Assembly (NCBI GenBank): GCA_964489215.1
Contig: CAZAYB010000104.1
Span: forward strand, 1-10,858
Direction: 5' to 3'
DNA length: 10,858 bases
Source of the DNA: CAZAYB01 sp964489215
GTDB lineage: Bacteria; Planctomycetota; Phycisphaerae; Sedimentisphaerales; Anaerohalosphaeraceae
The notes below the pieces were generated by a model. The model was given only the letters and a program-made list of their open reading frames with translations, was not told the DNA's origin and searched no databases. Of this stretch, positions 1-7,867 are shown one piece after another. The translations under genes were made by a program, and so were the position numbers. The first letter of the stretch is position 1, and the number at the start of each line of letters is the position of its first letter.

Positions 1-1424
1 GCCTCAACCTGAGCCTCTATCGAAAGCGGCAAATGGACTGCCATCTGGTCACCGTCAAAGTCAGCATTAAAGCCGGCACACACCAGAGGATGAATCATAA
101 TTGCGTTACCTTCCACAAGGACAGGCTCAAACGCCTGTATCCCCATCCTGTGGAGTGTCGGTGCCCTGTTCAAAAGAACCGGGTGCTGATGTATGACCTC
201 TTCCAGAATATCCCAGACATGCTCGTCACGCCGCTCCAGCATTCGCTTGGCACTTTTTATTGTATCTGCAAGACCCCTGTCCTTGAGCTTACGGATAATA
301 AAAGGCTGGAAAAGCTCAAGAGCTATCTTCTTGGGCAAACCGCACTGATTAAGCTTAAGATGAGGACCAACAACAATTACCGACCTGGCCGAATAGTCAA
401 CTCGCTTACCAAGAAGATTCTCTCTGAACCTGCCCTGCTTACCCTTTATCATGTCGGTCAGGCTCTTAAGCGGACGATTGTTGCTGCCAAGGACAGGCCT
501 TCTGCAGCGGTTATTGTCAAGCAGTGAATCAACTGCCTGCTGAAGCATCCGCTTTTCATTACGGATAATAACTTCAGGAGCATTAAGATCAATAAGCTTT
601 TTTAATCGATTGTTACGGTTGATAATCCTGCGGTATAAATCATTCAGGTCGCTCGTCGCAAAATTACCGCTCTCAAGCATAACCAGCGGACGAAGGTCAG
701 GAGGAATAACCGGAACAACATCAAGAATCGTCCACTCAGCCTTATTTTCACTGCTCTTTATAGCGTTAACTATCTTAAGACGCTTGGTAAGGTCCTTTAT
801 CTTCTGCTTACTGTTGGTACTGCCAAGCTCAGCACGAAGCTCAACGCTAAGCTCATGGAGATCTATACTGTTCAAAAGCTCCTTTACTGCCTCAGCTCCC
901 ATCGAAGCCTTAAAGGAAGTACCATACTTTTTCTGGGCTTCACGAAACTCTTCTTCTGTCAGAAGCTGCTTGACCTTAAGCGGGCTCTGGCCGGGATCGG
1001 TAACAATGTAATCCTGGAAATATATAACCTTCTCAAGATCGCTTGTCTTGGTTCCCAGAAGTGTACTCAATCTGCTCGGCATAGCCTTGAAGAACCATAT
1101 ATGAACTACAGGAGCGGCAAGGTTTATATGACCCATCCTCTTTCGGCGAACCCTGCTGTGTGTAACCTTAACTCCGCACCTGTCGCAGATAATGCCCTTG
1201 AACTTTGTACCTTTATACTTGCCGCAGCTGCATTCCCAGTCTCGTTCAGGACCAAATATACGCTCGCAGAAAAGACCGTCCCGCTCAGGACGATAAGTGC
1301 GGTAATTGATCGTCTCTGGCTTGCGAACCTCACCAAAACTCCAGCTGCGGATATCATTGCCGCTGGCCAGGGTAATCTTCACTGAACCGTAATCATTAAT
1401 TCGATCATAAATAGATTCTGCCAT
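1..1424 (-). CDS. rpoC: RNA polymerase beta' subunit, N-terminal part (cut by window edge)
   Basis: This encodes the catalytic beta' subunit of RNA polymerase. I translated 474 codons without a stop before the frame leaves the window at position 3. The zinc-ribbon cysteines are at residues 65, 67, 80 and 83 (CSCG...CDRCG). The motif VDYSARSVIVVGP is present, as is the metal-binding NADFDGDQMAVH, with Asp at 455, 457 and 459, five residues short of the E. coli numbering. These three aspartates hold the active-site magnesium. The ATG is preceded by AGGAG (1434-1438) with a 9-nt spacer, and the N-terminus aligns with known beta' starts. The gene follows rpoB by 73 nt and is almost surely in the same transcript. 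About two thirds of the protein, including the bridge helix and trigger loop, lies outside the window. No frameshift is seen. Confidence 0.98.
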   Translation of the reverse strand, partial: MAESIYDRINDYGSVKITLASGNDIRSWSFGEVRKPETINYRTYRPERDGLFCERIFGPERDWECSCGKYKGTKFKGIICDRCGVKVTHSRVRRKRMGHINLAAPVVHIWFFKAMPSRLSTLLGTKTSDLEKVIYFQDYIVTDPGQSPLKVKQLLTEEEFREAQKKYGTSFKASMGAEAVKELLNSIDLHELSVELRAELGSTNSKQKIKDLTKRLKIVNAIKSSENKAEWTILDVVPVIPPDLRPLVMLESGNFATSDLNDLYRRIINRNNRLKKLIDLNAPEVIIRNEKRMLQQAVDSLLDNNRCRRPVLGSNNRPLKSLTDMIKGKQGRFRENLLGKRVDYSARSVIVVGPHLKLNQCGLPKKIALELFQPFIIRKLKDRGLADTIKSAKRMLERRDEHVWDILEEVIHQHPVLLNRAPTLHRMGIQAFEPVLVEGNAIMIHPLVCAGFNADFDGDQMAVHLPLSIEAQVE

Positions 1425-1468
1425 TATTAATAACTCCTGTCTAAGGTAGAAGTCTGAAAATCCTCACA

Positions 1469-1485
1469 GGGCCATCACCCGACCC
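1469..1485 (-). other. Small hairpin in rpoB-rpoC gap
   Basis: The 73-nt gap between rpoB and rpoC contains a possible 5-bp stem, GGGTC with GGCCC, around a 7-nt loop; one pair is G-U. No T-run follows, so it is not a terminator. It may be only a minor spacer structure. Confidence 0.3.
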
Positions 1486-1497
1486 AAACGTATATTA

Positions 1498-4400
1498 TTA
1501 CAGCGGTGCATTACCAATCCGCTTTTTTTCCAACTGTATATTAAGACCAAGGCCACGTATCTCGTTGCAAAGCACATCAAATGAAATCGGAGTACCTGCC
1601 TCAAGTGTATTATTACCCTTGACCATGGACTCATATATCTTGGTCCTGCCCTCAATGTCGTCACTTTTGACTGTAAGAAGTTCCTGAAGAGTATAAGCCG
1701 AGCCGTAAGCCTCAAGAGCCCACACTTCCATCTCGCCAAAACGCTGACCGCCTGTCCTGGCTTTACCGCCAAGAGGCTGCTGAGTAATAAGACTGTAAGG
1801 TCCAGTCGAACGTGCATGAATCTTGTCATCAACAAGGTGATGAAGCTTCATCATATAAATATACCCAATTGTTGCACGCTGATCGAAAGGCTCACCTGTT
1901 CTGCCGTCATAAAGCTGTGTCTTGAGATCCTCTGGAACCTTAGCGAAAAGCTCATCACTGGCAGGAACTCCATTAGAAGCCTCAAGCTCTGACATACGCC
2001 TGGATATATGATCATTGGCATCCATGGTTACCTTCAAAATGTCATCCTCAGTAGCTCCGTCGAAAACCGGGGTAACAGCATGGAAACCAAGCACCTTAGC
2101 AGCCCACCCAAGATGGGTCTCAAGTATCTGACCGACGTTCATTCGACTGGGAACGCCAAGCGGATTAAGACATATATCAATAGGTGTGCCATCCTCTAAA
2201 AACGGCATATCCTCTACGGGCATAATCTTTGCTATGACACCTTTGTTACCGTGTCGGCCAGCCATTTTATCTCCAATAGACAGTGTTCTCTTGGTGGCAA
2301 TATAAATCTTAACCATCTCAAGAACACCGCTGGGAAGCTCATCGCCGTGACGCATATTCTCAAGCCGCTGCTTCTTCTCTGACTGAACCTCACGAAGCCT
2401 CGGCATATAATCATCAATAACCTGCTGTGCCTTGGACTGAAGATTTGCAGGCTTGACCCAGCTGATATCAAAATTTTCGACCTGCTCATAAATAACATCA
2501 ATATCGTCACTGGCACCGACCTTCTGCCTCGTTGTCGGATCTACAACATCGATACCCAGTTTTTCATGAACAGCTTCCATCATCTGCTTAAACAGAGCTA
2601 CTTCCTTACCTATCATCTCCTGTTCGTAACGAGCCATCTCCTGCTTAAGTGCCTTTTTCTGCTCTTCGCTGCCTGCACCCCTGCGGGTAAAACGCTTGGT
2701 CCTGATAACAAAACCCTCATACCCGCTTGGAACCTCAAGAGAATCGTTCTTTACGTCCTCACCTGCCCTGCCGAAAATAGCATGCAAAAGCTTCTCCTCG
2801 GGCGTAAGCTCCGTCTTGCTCTTGGGAGAAACCTTACCGACAAGAATGTCGCCGGAACATACCCGGGTACCCTCACGGACAATACCGTACTCATCGAGAT
2901 TACGCAAAGCTTTCTCGCTTACATTAGGAATATCACGGGTAAACTCTTCCCTGCCGAGCTTCGTCTCTCGAACCTCAATATCAAATTCATCAATATGAAT
3001 ACTCGTAAAGACATCTTCCCTTACCAGCTTTTCACTGATGATAATGGCATCCTCAAAATTGAATCCGTCAAAAGGAACAAAGGCCGCAAGAACGTTTCTG
3101 CCAAGAGAAAGCGACCCCTCGCTGGTTCCGCCGCCGTCGGCAATTATCTGCCCCTTCTTTACCTTATCGCCAAGCTTGACTATCGGACGCTGGTTCAGGC
3201 ATGTCCTTTCGTTCAAACCGAAATACTTACGCAGATCATACTCATCTGTACCATCAACAACTATCTTCTTGGCGTCAACCGCCGTTACCTCTCCGTCACT
3301 GCGGGAAACAACAACCATACTCGAATTATGAGCAACAGCTTCTTCCATTCCAGTGCCGACAAAGGGTTTCTCTGTCTCAAGCAAAGGCACCGACTGCCTC
3401 TGCATATTAGAGCCCATTAAAGCACGGTTAGCGTCATCATGCTCCAGAAACGGTATCAACGCAGCACTCAAACCGACAGTCTGCTTCGGTGAAATATCCA
3501 CATAATCAACTTCTTCCCTGCTAAGCTGGGCAAGATCACCCTGCTTACGGGCAATAACCATTTCCTCTTCAATCGTATTGTTCTTGGGGTTAACAACTCC
3601 CGGAGGTGCGAAAACCGCCTCCATCTCCTCATCAGCCCGCATATACTTAACTTTTTCGGTAACCTTGCAATTTTCAACCTTGCGATAAGGTGTAGTCAGG
3701 AAACCGTACTCATCAACCGTAGAAAAAATACCAAGAGAAACAATAAGACCAATGTTGGTACCTTCAGGAGTCTCAATCGGACAAACCCTGCCGTAATGAC
3801 TTATATGAACATCACGAACCTCAAAACCTGCCCTCTTACGGTTCAGACCCCCAGGCCCAAGAGCACTAAGCCGCCTCTCATGAGTCAGCTGACTCAAGGC
3901 ATTGGTCTGGTCGACAACCTGGCTAAGCTCGCCTCGCCCGAAGAAATAATCTATACTCGAGGAAACACTCTTACTGTTGACCAGATCAGCTATCCTGGTA
4001 ATCTGGTCAGGAGACTTCATACTCATCCGCTCCTGAACCGTCCTGCGAAGCTTCAAAAGACCCTTGCGAATCTCATCGCTTGCAAGCTCATCTATTGTAC
4101 GCAGACGCCTGTTTCCCAGATGGTCAATATCATCAATATTACCCTGATTATTACGAAGACCAACGACATAACGCATCGTATAAAGGAAATCCTCCGGACG
4201 AAGGGTCATCTCGTTTTCATCTATATCAATCTTGAACTTACGGTTTAACCTGAACCTGCCGACCCTGCCGAGCCTGTAACGGTTAGAATCGTAAAACTTC
4301 TCTGTAAACAGGTCCTTTGCCTTTTCAACCTGGGAAGGATTACCAGGACGCAAACGCATATATATCTTGAGAAGGGCATCCTCGTGATTCTCACAATCGT

Positions 4401-5256
4401 CAGAGGCCAGTGTATTCAAAATCAGCGGATCGGTCATATTCGAAATAACTTCAACCTTGTCGATCTCGCTGTTTTGGATCGTGTCAACAGCATCACCAAT
4501 CTGTCCACCTGCCTCTACAAGAATCTCACCGCTTTCGGTATCAACAACAGGCCCCACTGTCCACATCAAAGGATCAAGGTCCTTTGCCTTTACTTTTTCA
4601 GTATCATAAAATAAACGGATTATCTGTTCTGTCGTACTGAACTCCTCAGTCATAGCCCGCAAAAAAGTAGTGGCAGGTATCTTGCTCGACTGGTCGATAC
4701 GTACAACAAGAATATCTTTCTTGGTAACACCTATCTCAATCCAGCTTCCCCTTTCAGGAATTATCCTGCCGCCATGGAGAACACGGTCGCCTTCCTTACT
4801 CTCAATAAGGAAGTCCACACCGGGACTGCGGTGAAGCTGATTAACTATAACTCGCTCTGCACCATTTATTATGAATTCCCCGCCCCCTATCATTACAGGG
4901 ATCTCACCAAGATAAATACCCTGGGCAGGAATATCATCCGCCTGGCTCCGCTTAAGCCTGCACGTTATCTTAAGCGGATAACCATAAGTGAGCCTAAGCT
5001 GTTTACACTGGTCTACAGTGTAACGGGGCTTCTCCAGTTCATAATGAAGGAACTCAAGCTCCATAGTCTTGTCATAACTGACTATCGGGAATATCTCCTT
5101 AAAAATCCCTTCAAGACCATATTCATCCCGCTTGTCAATATTCGACGACTCCTGAAGAAACTTCGCATAACTGCTGCGCTGAATGTCAACAAGATTAGGA
5201 ATGTCAATTGCATCACCAAGTCTGCCAAAATTTCGGATGGCTTTTACGCTCATCAT
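1498..5256 (-). CDS. rpoB: RNA polymerase beta subunit
   Basis: This 1252-residue protein is the beta subunit of RNA polymerase, which forms the catalytic cleft with beta'. It is shorter than the E. coli protein (1342 residues), so lineage-specific insertions are missing or small. Visible landmarks are QLHRSPGV in the N-terminal lobe, the rifampicin region around residues 441-468 (DQTNALSQLTHERRLSALGP), RVCPIETPEGTNIGL, GDKMAGRHGNKGV at about 996-1008, and a C-terminal GGQRFGEMEVWALEAYG. The gene opens with two tandem ATG codons. The GGGAG upstream is 3 nt from the first ATG and 6 nt from the second, so 5253 is an equally good or better start. It ends in TAA, the only gene complete in the window that does not end in TAG. 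It lies 278 nt downstream of rplL and 73 nt upstream of rpoC. Several residues in the rifampicin pocket differ from E. coli. Confidence 0.99.
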   Translation of the reverse strand: MMSVKAIRNFGRLGDAIDIPNLVDIQRSSYAKFLQESSNIDKRDEYGLEGIFKEIFPIVSYDKTMELEFLHYELEKPRYTVDQCKQLRLTYGYPLKITCRLKRSQADDIPAQGIYLGEIPVMIGGGEFIINGAERVIVNQLHRSPGVDFLIESKEGDRVLHGGRIIPERGSWIEIGVTKKDILVVRIDQSSKIPATTFLRAMTEEFSTTEQIIRLFYDTEKVKAKDLDPLMWTVGPVVDTESGEILVEAGGQIGDAVDTIQNSEIDKVEVISNMTDPLILNTLASDDCENHEDALLKIYMRLRPGNPSQVEKAKDLFTEKFYDSNRYRLGRVGRFRLNRKFKIDIDENEMTLRPEDFLYTMRYVVGLRNNQGNIDDIDHLGNRRLRTIDELASDEIRKGLLKLRRTVQERMSMKSPDQITRIADLVNSKSVSSSIDYFFGRGELSQVVDQTNALSQLTHERRLSALGPGGLNRKRAGFEVRDVHISHYGRVCPIETPEGTNIGLIVSLGIFSTVDEYGFLTTPYRKVENCKVTEKVKYMRADEEMEAVFAPPGVVNPKNNTIEEEMVIARKQGDLAQLSREEVDYVDISPKQTVGLSAALIPFLEHDDANRALMGSNMQRQSVPLLETEKPFVGTGMEEAVAHNSSMVVVSRSDGEVTAVDAKKIVVDGTDEYDLRKYFGLNERTCLNQRPIVKLGDKVKKGQIIADGGGTSEGSLSLGRNVLAAFVPFDGFNFEDAIIISEKLVREDVFTSIHIDEFDIEVRETKLGREEFTRDIPNVSEKALRNLDEYGIVREGTRVCSGDILVGKVSPKSKTELTPEEKLLHAIFGRAGEDVKNDSLEVPSGYEGFVIRTKRFTRRGAGSEEQKKALKQEMARYEQEMIGKEVALFKQMMEAVHEKLGIDVVDPTTRQKVGASDDIDVIYEQVENFDISWVKPANLQSKAQQVIDDYMPRLREVQSEKKQRLENMRHGDELPSGVLEMVKIYIATKRTLSIGDKMAGRHGNKGVIAKIMPVEDMPFLEDGTPIDICLNPLGVPSRMNVGQILETHLGWAAKVLGFHAVTPVFDGATEDDILKVTMDANDHISRRMSELEASNGVPASDELFAKVPEDLKTQLYDGRTGEPFDQRATIGYIYMMKLHHLVDDKIHARSTGPYSLITQQPLGGKARTGGQRFGEMEVWALEAYGSAYTLQELLTVKSDDIEGRTKIYESMVKGNNTLEAGTPISFDVLCNEIRGLGLNIQLEKKRIGNAPL

Positions 5257-5295
5257 CTTCTCCCATTTTGAGAATAAATTTGCCTGATCCTGAAA

Positions 5296-5344
5296 ATAAC
5301 GGAAAGTATTGAGGAAGATATATCCCCAATACTAATCCCGTTAT
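5296..5344 (-). promoter_or_regulatory. Long RNA hairpin in rplL-rpoB gap
   Basis: In minus-strand RNA a 20-bp stem forms from an outer 9-bp helix (5336-5344 with 5296-5304), a 2-nt bulge (5334-5335), and an inner 11-bp helix (5323-5333 with 5305-5315), closed by a 7-nt loop (5316-5322). Two pairs are G-U in minus-strand RNA but A-C mismatches in plus-strand RNA, so the structure fits only the coding transcript. It lies about 40 nt before the rpoB start. In E. coli the same gap carries an RNase III site and partial attenuation. A comparable role here is inference. The 3' side is followed by TTTC, so a leaky terminator is also possible. Confidence 0.65.
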
Positions 5345-5358
5345 AATCAATATTATCC

Positions 5359-5385
5359 GCCGATAAACACATCGGCCTGTTTTTT
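5359..5385 (+). terminator. Terminator-like hairpin facing away from rpoB (candidate)
   Basis: A perfect 6-bp stem (GCCGAT with ATCGGC, 6-nt loop) is followed on the plus strand by CTG and six T residues. This is the layout of an intrinsic terminator for plus-strand RNA, although no plus-strand gene lies upstream. In the minus-strand transcript the same hairpin has A residues before it and no U-run after it. It could stop antisense transcription out of rpoB, or be one arm of a folded rpoB leader. Confidence 0.35.
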
Positions 5386-5534
5386 ACTGATGAAAAACAA
5401 AAACCTTGTCGGTTGTAACTTATCATATGAACCTTAAATTTAATCTAAGATATAGTGAAATTATTTAACGAACTAACCAATACGAAAAACAAATAACAAT
5501 GTTCGTCAAAACTCCGACAAGAAAAGCACTCAGG

Positions 5535-5969
5535 CTACGCAAGTTCAATAACCGCGCCTGCTGATTCAAGCTGCTTTTTAGCCTCTTCTGCTTCATCCTT
5601 GGAAACACCTTCCTTAATAGGCTTAGGTGCACCGTCAACAAGTCCCTTAGCCTCTTTGAGACCAAGACCTGTAAGAGCTCTTACTTCCTTGATAACCTGG
5701 ATTTTCTTTTCACCAACTTCCTTAAGAACAACGTCAAATGTTGACTTCTCTTCTTCGCCGGCTTCTTCACCGCCGCCTGCTGCCGCAGGACCAGCCATCA
5801 TAACTGCTCCGCCGCCGGCCGGCTCAATACCGTGAACATCCTTAAGGTAGTCGCCAAGCTCCTTAGCCTGCATCAATGTCAAACCAACGATCTTGTCTCC
5901 AATTTCCTTAATATCCGCACTGAATTCCTTACTCGGTGCTGCCTGGGCTTCTGCTGCTTCTTCTGCCAT
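5535..5969 (-). CDS. rplL: Large subunit ribosomal protein L7/L12
   Basis: L7/L12 is the multi-copy acidic stalk protein that recruits and activates translational GTPases such as EF-Tu. At 144 residues it is longer than the common 120-128. Residues 1-14 form an extra Ala/Glu-rich tail. The dimerisation domain is at about 15-47, the Gly/Ala/Glu hinge at about 48-73, and the C-terminal domain at 74-144 (STFDVVLKEVGEKKIQVIKE, TGLGLKEAKGLV, PKPIKEGVSKDEAE). The ATG has AGGAG (5978-5982) with an 8-nt spacer, and no other Met precedes residue 33, so this start is secure. It follows rplJ by 131 nt and ends in TAG. Confidence 0.98.
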   Translation of the reverse strand: MAEEAAEAQAAPSKEFSADIKEIGDKIVGLTLMQAKELGDYLKDVHGIEPAGGGAVMMAGPAAAGGGEEAGEEEKSTFDVVLKEVGEKKIQVIKEVRALTGLGLKEAKGLVDGAPKPIKEGVSKDEAEEAKKQLESAGAVIELA

Positions 5970-5980
5970 TTCTAATACTC

Positions 5981-6052
5981 CTGTCTGTCTTTTTCGCCAT
6001 GCGGTAGCCGGGACAACGCATCCCGTTTAACTTTTCAGACAGCCGCATCGGC
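5981..6052 (-). promoter_or_regulatory. Structured rplL leader (candidate)
   Basis: The 131-nt rplJ-rplL gap can fold in minus-strand RNA. There is a 5-bp hairpin CGGGA/TCCCG (6009-6025). An ATGCGG/CCGCAT helix (6043-6048 with 5999-6004) can enclose it. A CTGTCTG/CAGACAG helix (6036-6042 with 5981-5987) reaches two bases into the rplL ribosome-binding site. A small GCCG-ATG-CGGC hairpin (6042-6052) competes with the second. The two long helices cross, so they form either a pseudoknot or alternative states. Each helix alone is short enough to occur by chance. Control of L12 output is inference. Confidence 0.35.
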
Positions 6053-6073
6053 AACCTCAAAAACAAATTATCT

Positions 6074-6093
6074 AAAACCCCGCAAATACGGAG
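6074..6093 (-). terminator. Weak terminator-like hairpin after rplJ
   Basis: Eight bases after the rplJ stop, minus-strand RNA can form CTCCG/CGGGG (5 bp with one G-U, 6-nt loop), followed by TTTT. The stem is short and the T-run is short, so at most it would be a leaky attenuator before rplL. Confidence 0.3.
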
Positions 6094-6100
6094 ATATTAA

Positions 6101-6631
6101 CTAAGCCGCTTCCTTCTCCAGCTTCTCTACAAGACCCTTTATGCAACCTGCTATAATACCGCCAGGACCTGTAACCGCTCCTGCGATACGTCTGCCCGGG
6201 CTCTGGGAAAGCATTGATACCTCACCCTGAAGCTCCGATCGAGTCGGCATCTTCGAAAGGTCAACTACACCCTCAGAGTCCATAACTTCGCCTTCAACAT
6301 AAGCCCCTTTAAGATCGACAGGCTTAAGTTTCTTCGACCAGCTTACAACTTCCTTGGCAAGATCGACAATACTTTCCCCGCCGTAAACCAGTGTACTCGG
6401 TCCCGCCAAAAACAAACCTGAAGCTGATGCAAGACCAAGATTTTCCATCGCCTTGCACATCATGGAATTTTTGACTGTCGTAACATTGATACCCTTTTCC
6501 TTCAACGCTCCGCGAAACTCATTATTCGCATTGCCGCCGACACCTTTAGTATCAATAACAACGAACTCTTCAATACCGTCGAACTTAACCTCGTATTCCT
6601 TCTGAACAAGGTTCTTGACAAATTTACTCAT
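6101..6631 (-). CDS. rplJ: Large subunit ribosomal protein L10
   Basis: L10 anchors the L7/L12 dimers to 23S rRNA next to L11 at the base of the ribosomal stalk. The 176-residue sequence fits the family, being slightly longer than the 165 of E. coli. The N-terminal RNA-binding domain contains the conserved NNEFRGALKEKGINVTTVKN and LFLAGPSTLVYG. The C-terminal helix that carries L12 dimers is the stretch from about 155 to the end (GLVEKLEKEAA). AAGGTGG (6636-6642) lies 4 nt before the ATG. Only 45 nt separate it from rplA, so the long L10-binding leader of E. coli rplJ is not present immediately upstream. The stop is TAG. rplL follows after a 131-nt gap that may hold control elements. Confidence 0.98.
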   Translation of the reverse strand: MSKFVKNLVQKEYEVKFDGIEEFVVIDTKGVGGNANNEFRGALKEKGINVTTVKNSMMCKAMENLGLASASGLFLAGPSTLVYGGESIVDLAKEVVSWSKKLKPVDLKGAYVEGEVMDSEGVVDLSKMPTRSELQGEVSMLSQSPGRRIAGAVTGPGGIIAGCIKGLVEKLEKEAA

Positions 6632-6676
6632 GGTTCCACCTTATATCTCAATGCCAAAAGACAATTATTACAATTT

Positions 6677-7363
6677 CTACAACGTCGTAACATCAACCAG
6701 AACACTCGGGCTCATAGTAGCTGTCAATACCACCTTCTTTATAAATCCGCCCTTAGTCGAAGACGGACGCATGGATTTAATACGGTCTATAAAAGCACGG
6801 ACATTCTCTCGAAGCTTATCATCAGGAAAACTTACCTTGCCTACTATCGCATGAACATTACCCCCTGAATCATTACGAAACTCAACCTTACCTGCCGCAA
6901 ATTCCTTTGTCGCTGTTATAACATCATCGGTTACAGTTCCGTTCTTCGGGCTGGGCATTTTGCCCTGCGGACCTAATATACGACCAAGCTTACCAACCTT
7001 GCCCATCATCTTGGGAGACGCTATCGCAACATCAAAATCAGCCCAACCATCTTCAATTTTCTTGACAAGCTCATCAGTGCCAGCTTCCATAGCGCCAGCT
7101 CCCTTTGCTTCGTCAACCTGGGCATCTTCACAAAAAACAATCACCCGCAGGTTCTTGCCGATACCGTTAGGAAGACTGATTGCCCCTCGTATCATCTGAT
7201 CAGACTGCTTAGGGTCAATACCAAGATGCATCACACACTCGACACTCTGATCGAATTTCGTCGACCCAAACGCCTTTACCTTGCTTACCGCATCAGAAAG
7301 ACCCATCGGCTCTATACTGGCCTTTTCAGATTCGGTTCTGTAACGTTTACTGCGTTTTCTCAT
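6677..7363 (-). CDS. rplA: Large subunit ribosomal protein L1
   Basis: L1 forms the mobile L1 stalk that helps release deacylated tRNA from the E site. The 228-residue length is normal. The family signature IASPKMMGKVGKLGRILGPQ is near residues 115-134, followed by GKMPSPKNGTVTDD. The C-terminal part has VEFRNDSGGNVHAIVGKVSF, the second half of domain I. AAGGAG (7374-7379) precedes the ATG by 10 nt. rplK lies 78 nt upstream and rplJ 45 nt downstream. In E. coli, L1 represses its own operon by binding the leader before rplK. Here that gap (40 nt after nusG) is too short for an obvious copy of the 23S site, so I cannot point to a feedback target. The stop is TAG. Confidence 0.98.
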   Translation of the reverse strand: MRKRSKRYRTESEKASIEPMGLSDAVSKVKAFGSTKFDQSVECVMHLGIDPKQSDQMIRGAISLPNGIGKNLRVIVFCEDAQVDEAKGAGAMEAGTDELVKKIEDGWADFDVAIASPKMMGKVGKLGRILGPQGKMPSPKNGTVTDDVITATKEFAAGKVEFRNDSGGNVHAIVGKVSFPDDKLRENVRAFIDRIKSMRPSSTKGGFIKKVVLTATMSPSVLVDVTTL

Positions 7364-7404
7364 AACTTATTTACTCCTTCGAATAATTATATTCTCCCAC
7401 TGTT

Positions 7405-7421
7405 ATACCGTGCCGTGGTAT
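7405..7421 (-). other. Small hairpin in rplK-rplA gap
   Basis: The 78-nt gap holds a perfect 5-bp inverted repeat, ATACC/GGTAT, around a 7-nt GC-rich loop. It lies about 40 nt before the rplA start. No T-run follows. It could be a binding site or spacer structure; nothing in the sequence decides this. Confidence 0.3.
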
Positions 7422-7441
7422 GCAAAACAATATATTAAAGA

Positions 7442-7867
7442 CTAACCCTCAACCTCGATACCCATACTGCGAGCGGTACCTTCTATTATCCTGTCAGCCT
7501 GCTCAAGATCAAAAGCGTTAAGGTCCTTAAACTTCGCCTCAGATATCTTGCGTATCTGTTCCCTGGTAACCTTACCAACCTTTTCCTTATTAGGAACACC
7601 GCTGCCCTTGGCAAGACCTGCTTCCTGCTTCAAAAGAACCGCCGCAGGAGGACTCTTAACGATAAAACTAAAACTCTTGTCTCCATAAACAGTTATCTCT
7701 ATCGGAACTGTCGTGCCGTTAAGATCGCGAGTCTGCTCATTGAACTGACTTACAAACTGTCCAATATTTACGCCATGCTGACCAAGCGCAGGACCAATAG
7801 GCGGTGCTGGTGTCGCCTGACCGCCCGGAGCCTGAAGCTTAATCTTTCCTATTACTTCTTTAGCCAT
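7442..7867 (-). CDS. rplK: Large subunit ribosomal protein L11
   Basis: L11 binds the 1070 region of 23S rRNA in the GTPase-associated centre and is the target surface for thiostrepton-type drugs. The 141-residue sequence is typical. The N-terminal domain has the proline-rich APPIGPALGQHGVNI (about residues 21-35), which contacts the drug-binding cleft. The C-terminal RNA-binding domain has GSGVPNKEKVGK and ends in IIEGTARSMGIEVEG. GAGG (7875-7878) lies 7 nt before the ATG. It follows nusG by 40 nt, the usual nusG-rplK-rplA order. A run of seven T lies in that gap without a stem, so it is not a terminator. The stop is TAG. Confidence 0.99.
   Translation of the reverse strand: MAKEVIGKIKLQAPGGQATPAPPIGPALGQHGVNIGQFVSQFNEQTRDLNGTTVPIEITVYGDKSFSFIVKSPPAAVLLKQEAGLAKGSGVPNKEKVGKVTREQIRKISEAKFKDLNAFDLEQADRIIEGTARSMGIEVEG

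Noticed and set aside
33..527. A 164-codon plus-strand open frame at the left edge
   Set aside because: It is antisense to the continuous rpoC frame, whose beta' motifs I could read throughout this stretch.
2566..3420. A 284-codon open frame on the plus strand
   Set aside because: It lies entirely antisense to rpoB, has no ribosome-binding site, and its translation has low complexity without a family pattern. Open antisense frames are expected opposite long conserved genes.
4774..5271. A 165-codon plus-strand open frame over the rpoB start
   Set aside because: It is the antisense shadow of the conserved rpoB N-terminal region and has no recognisable product.
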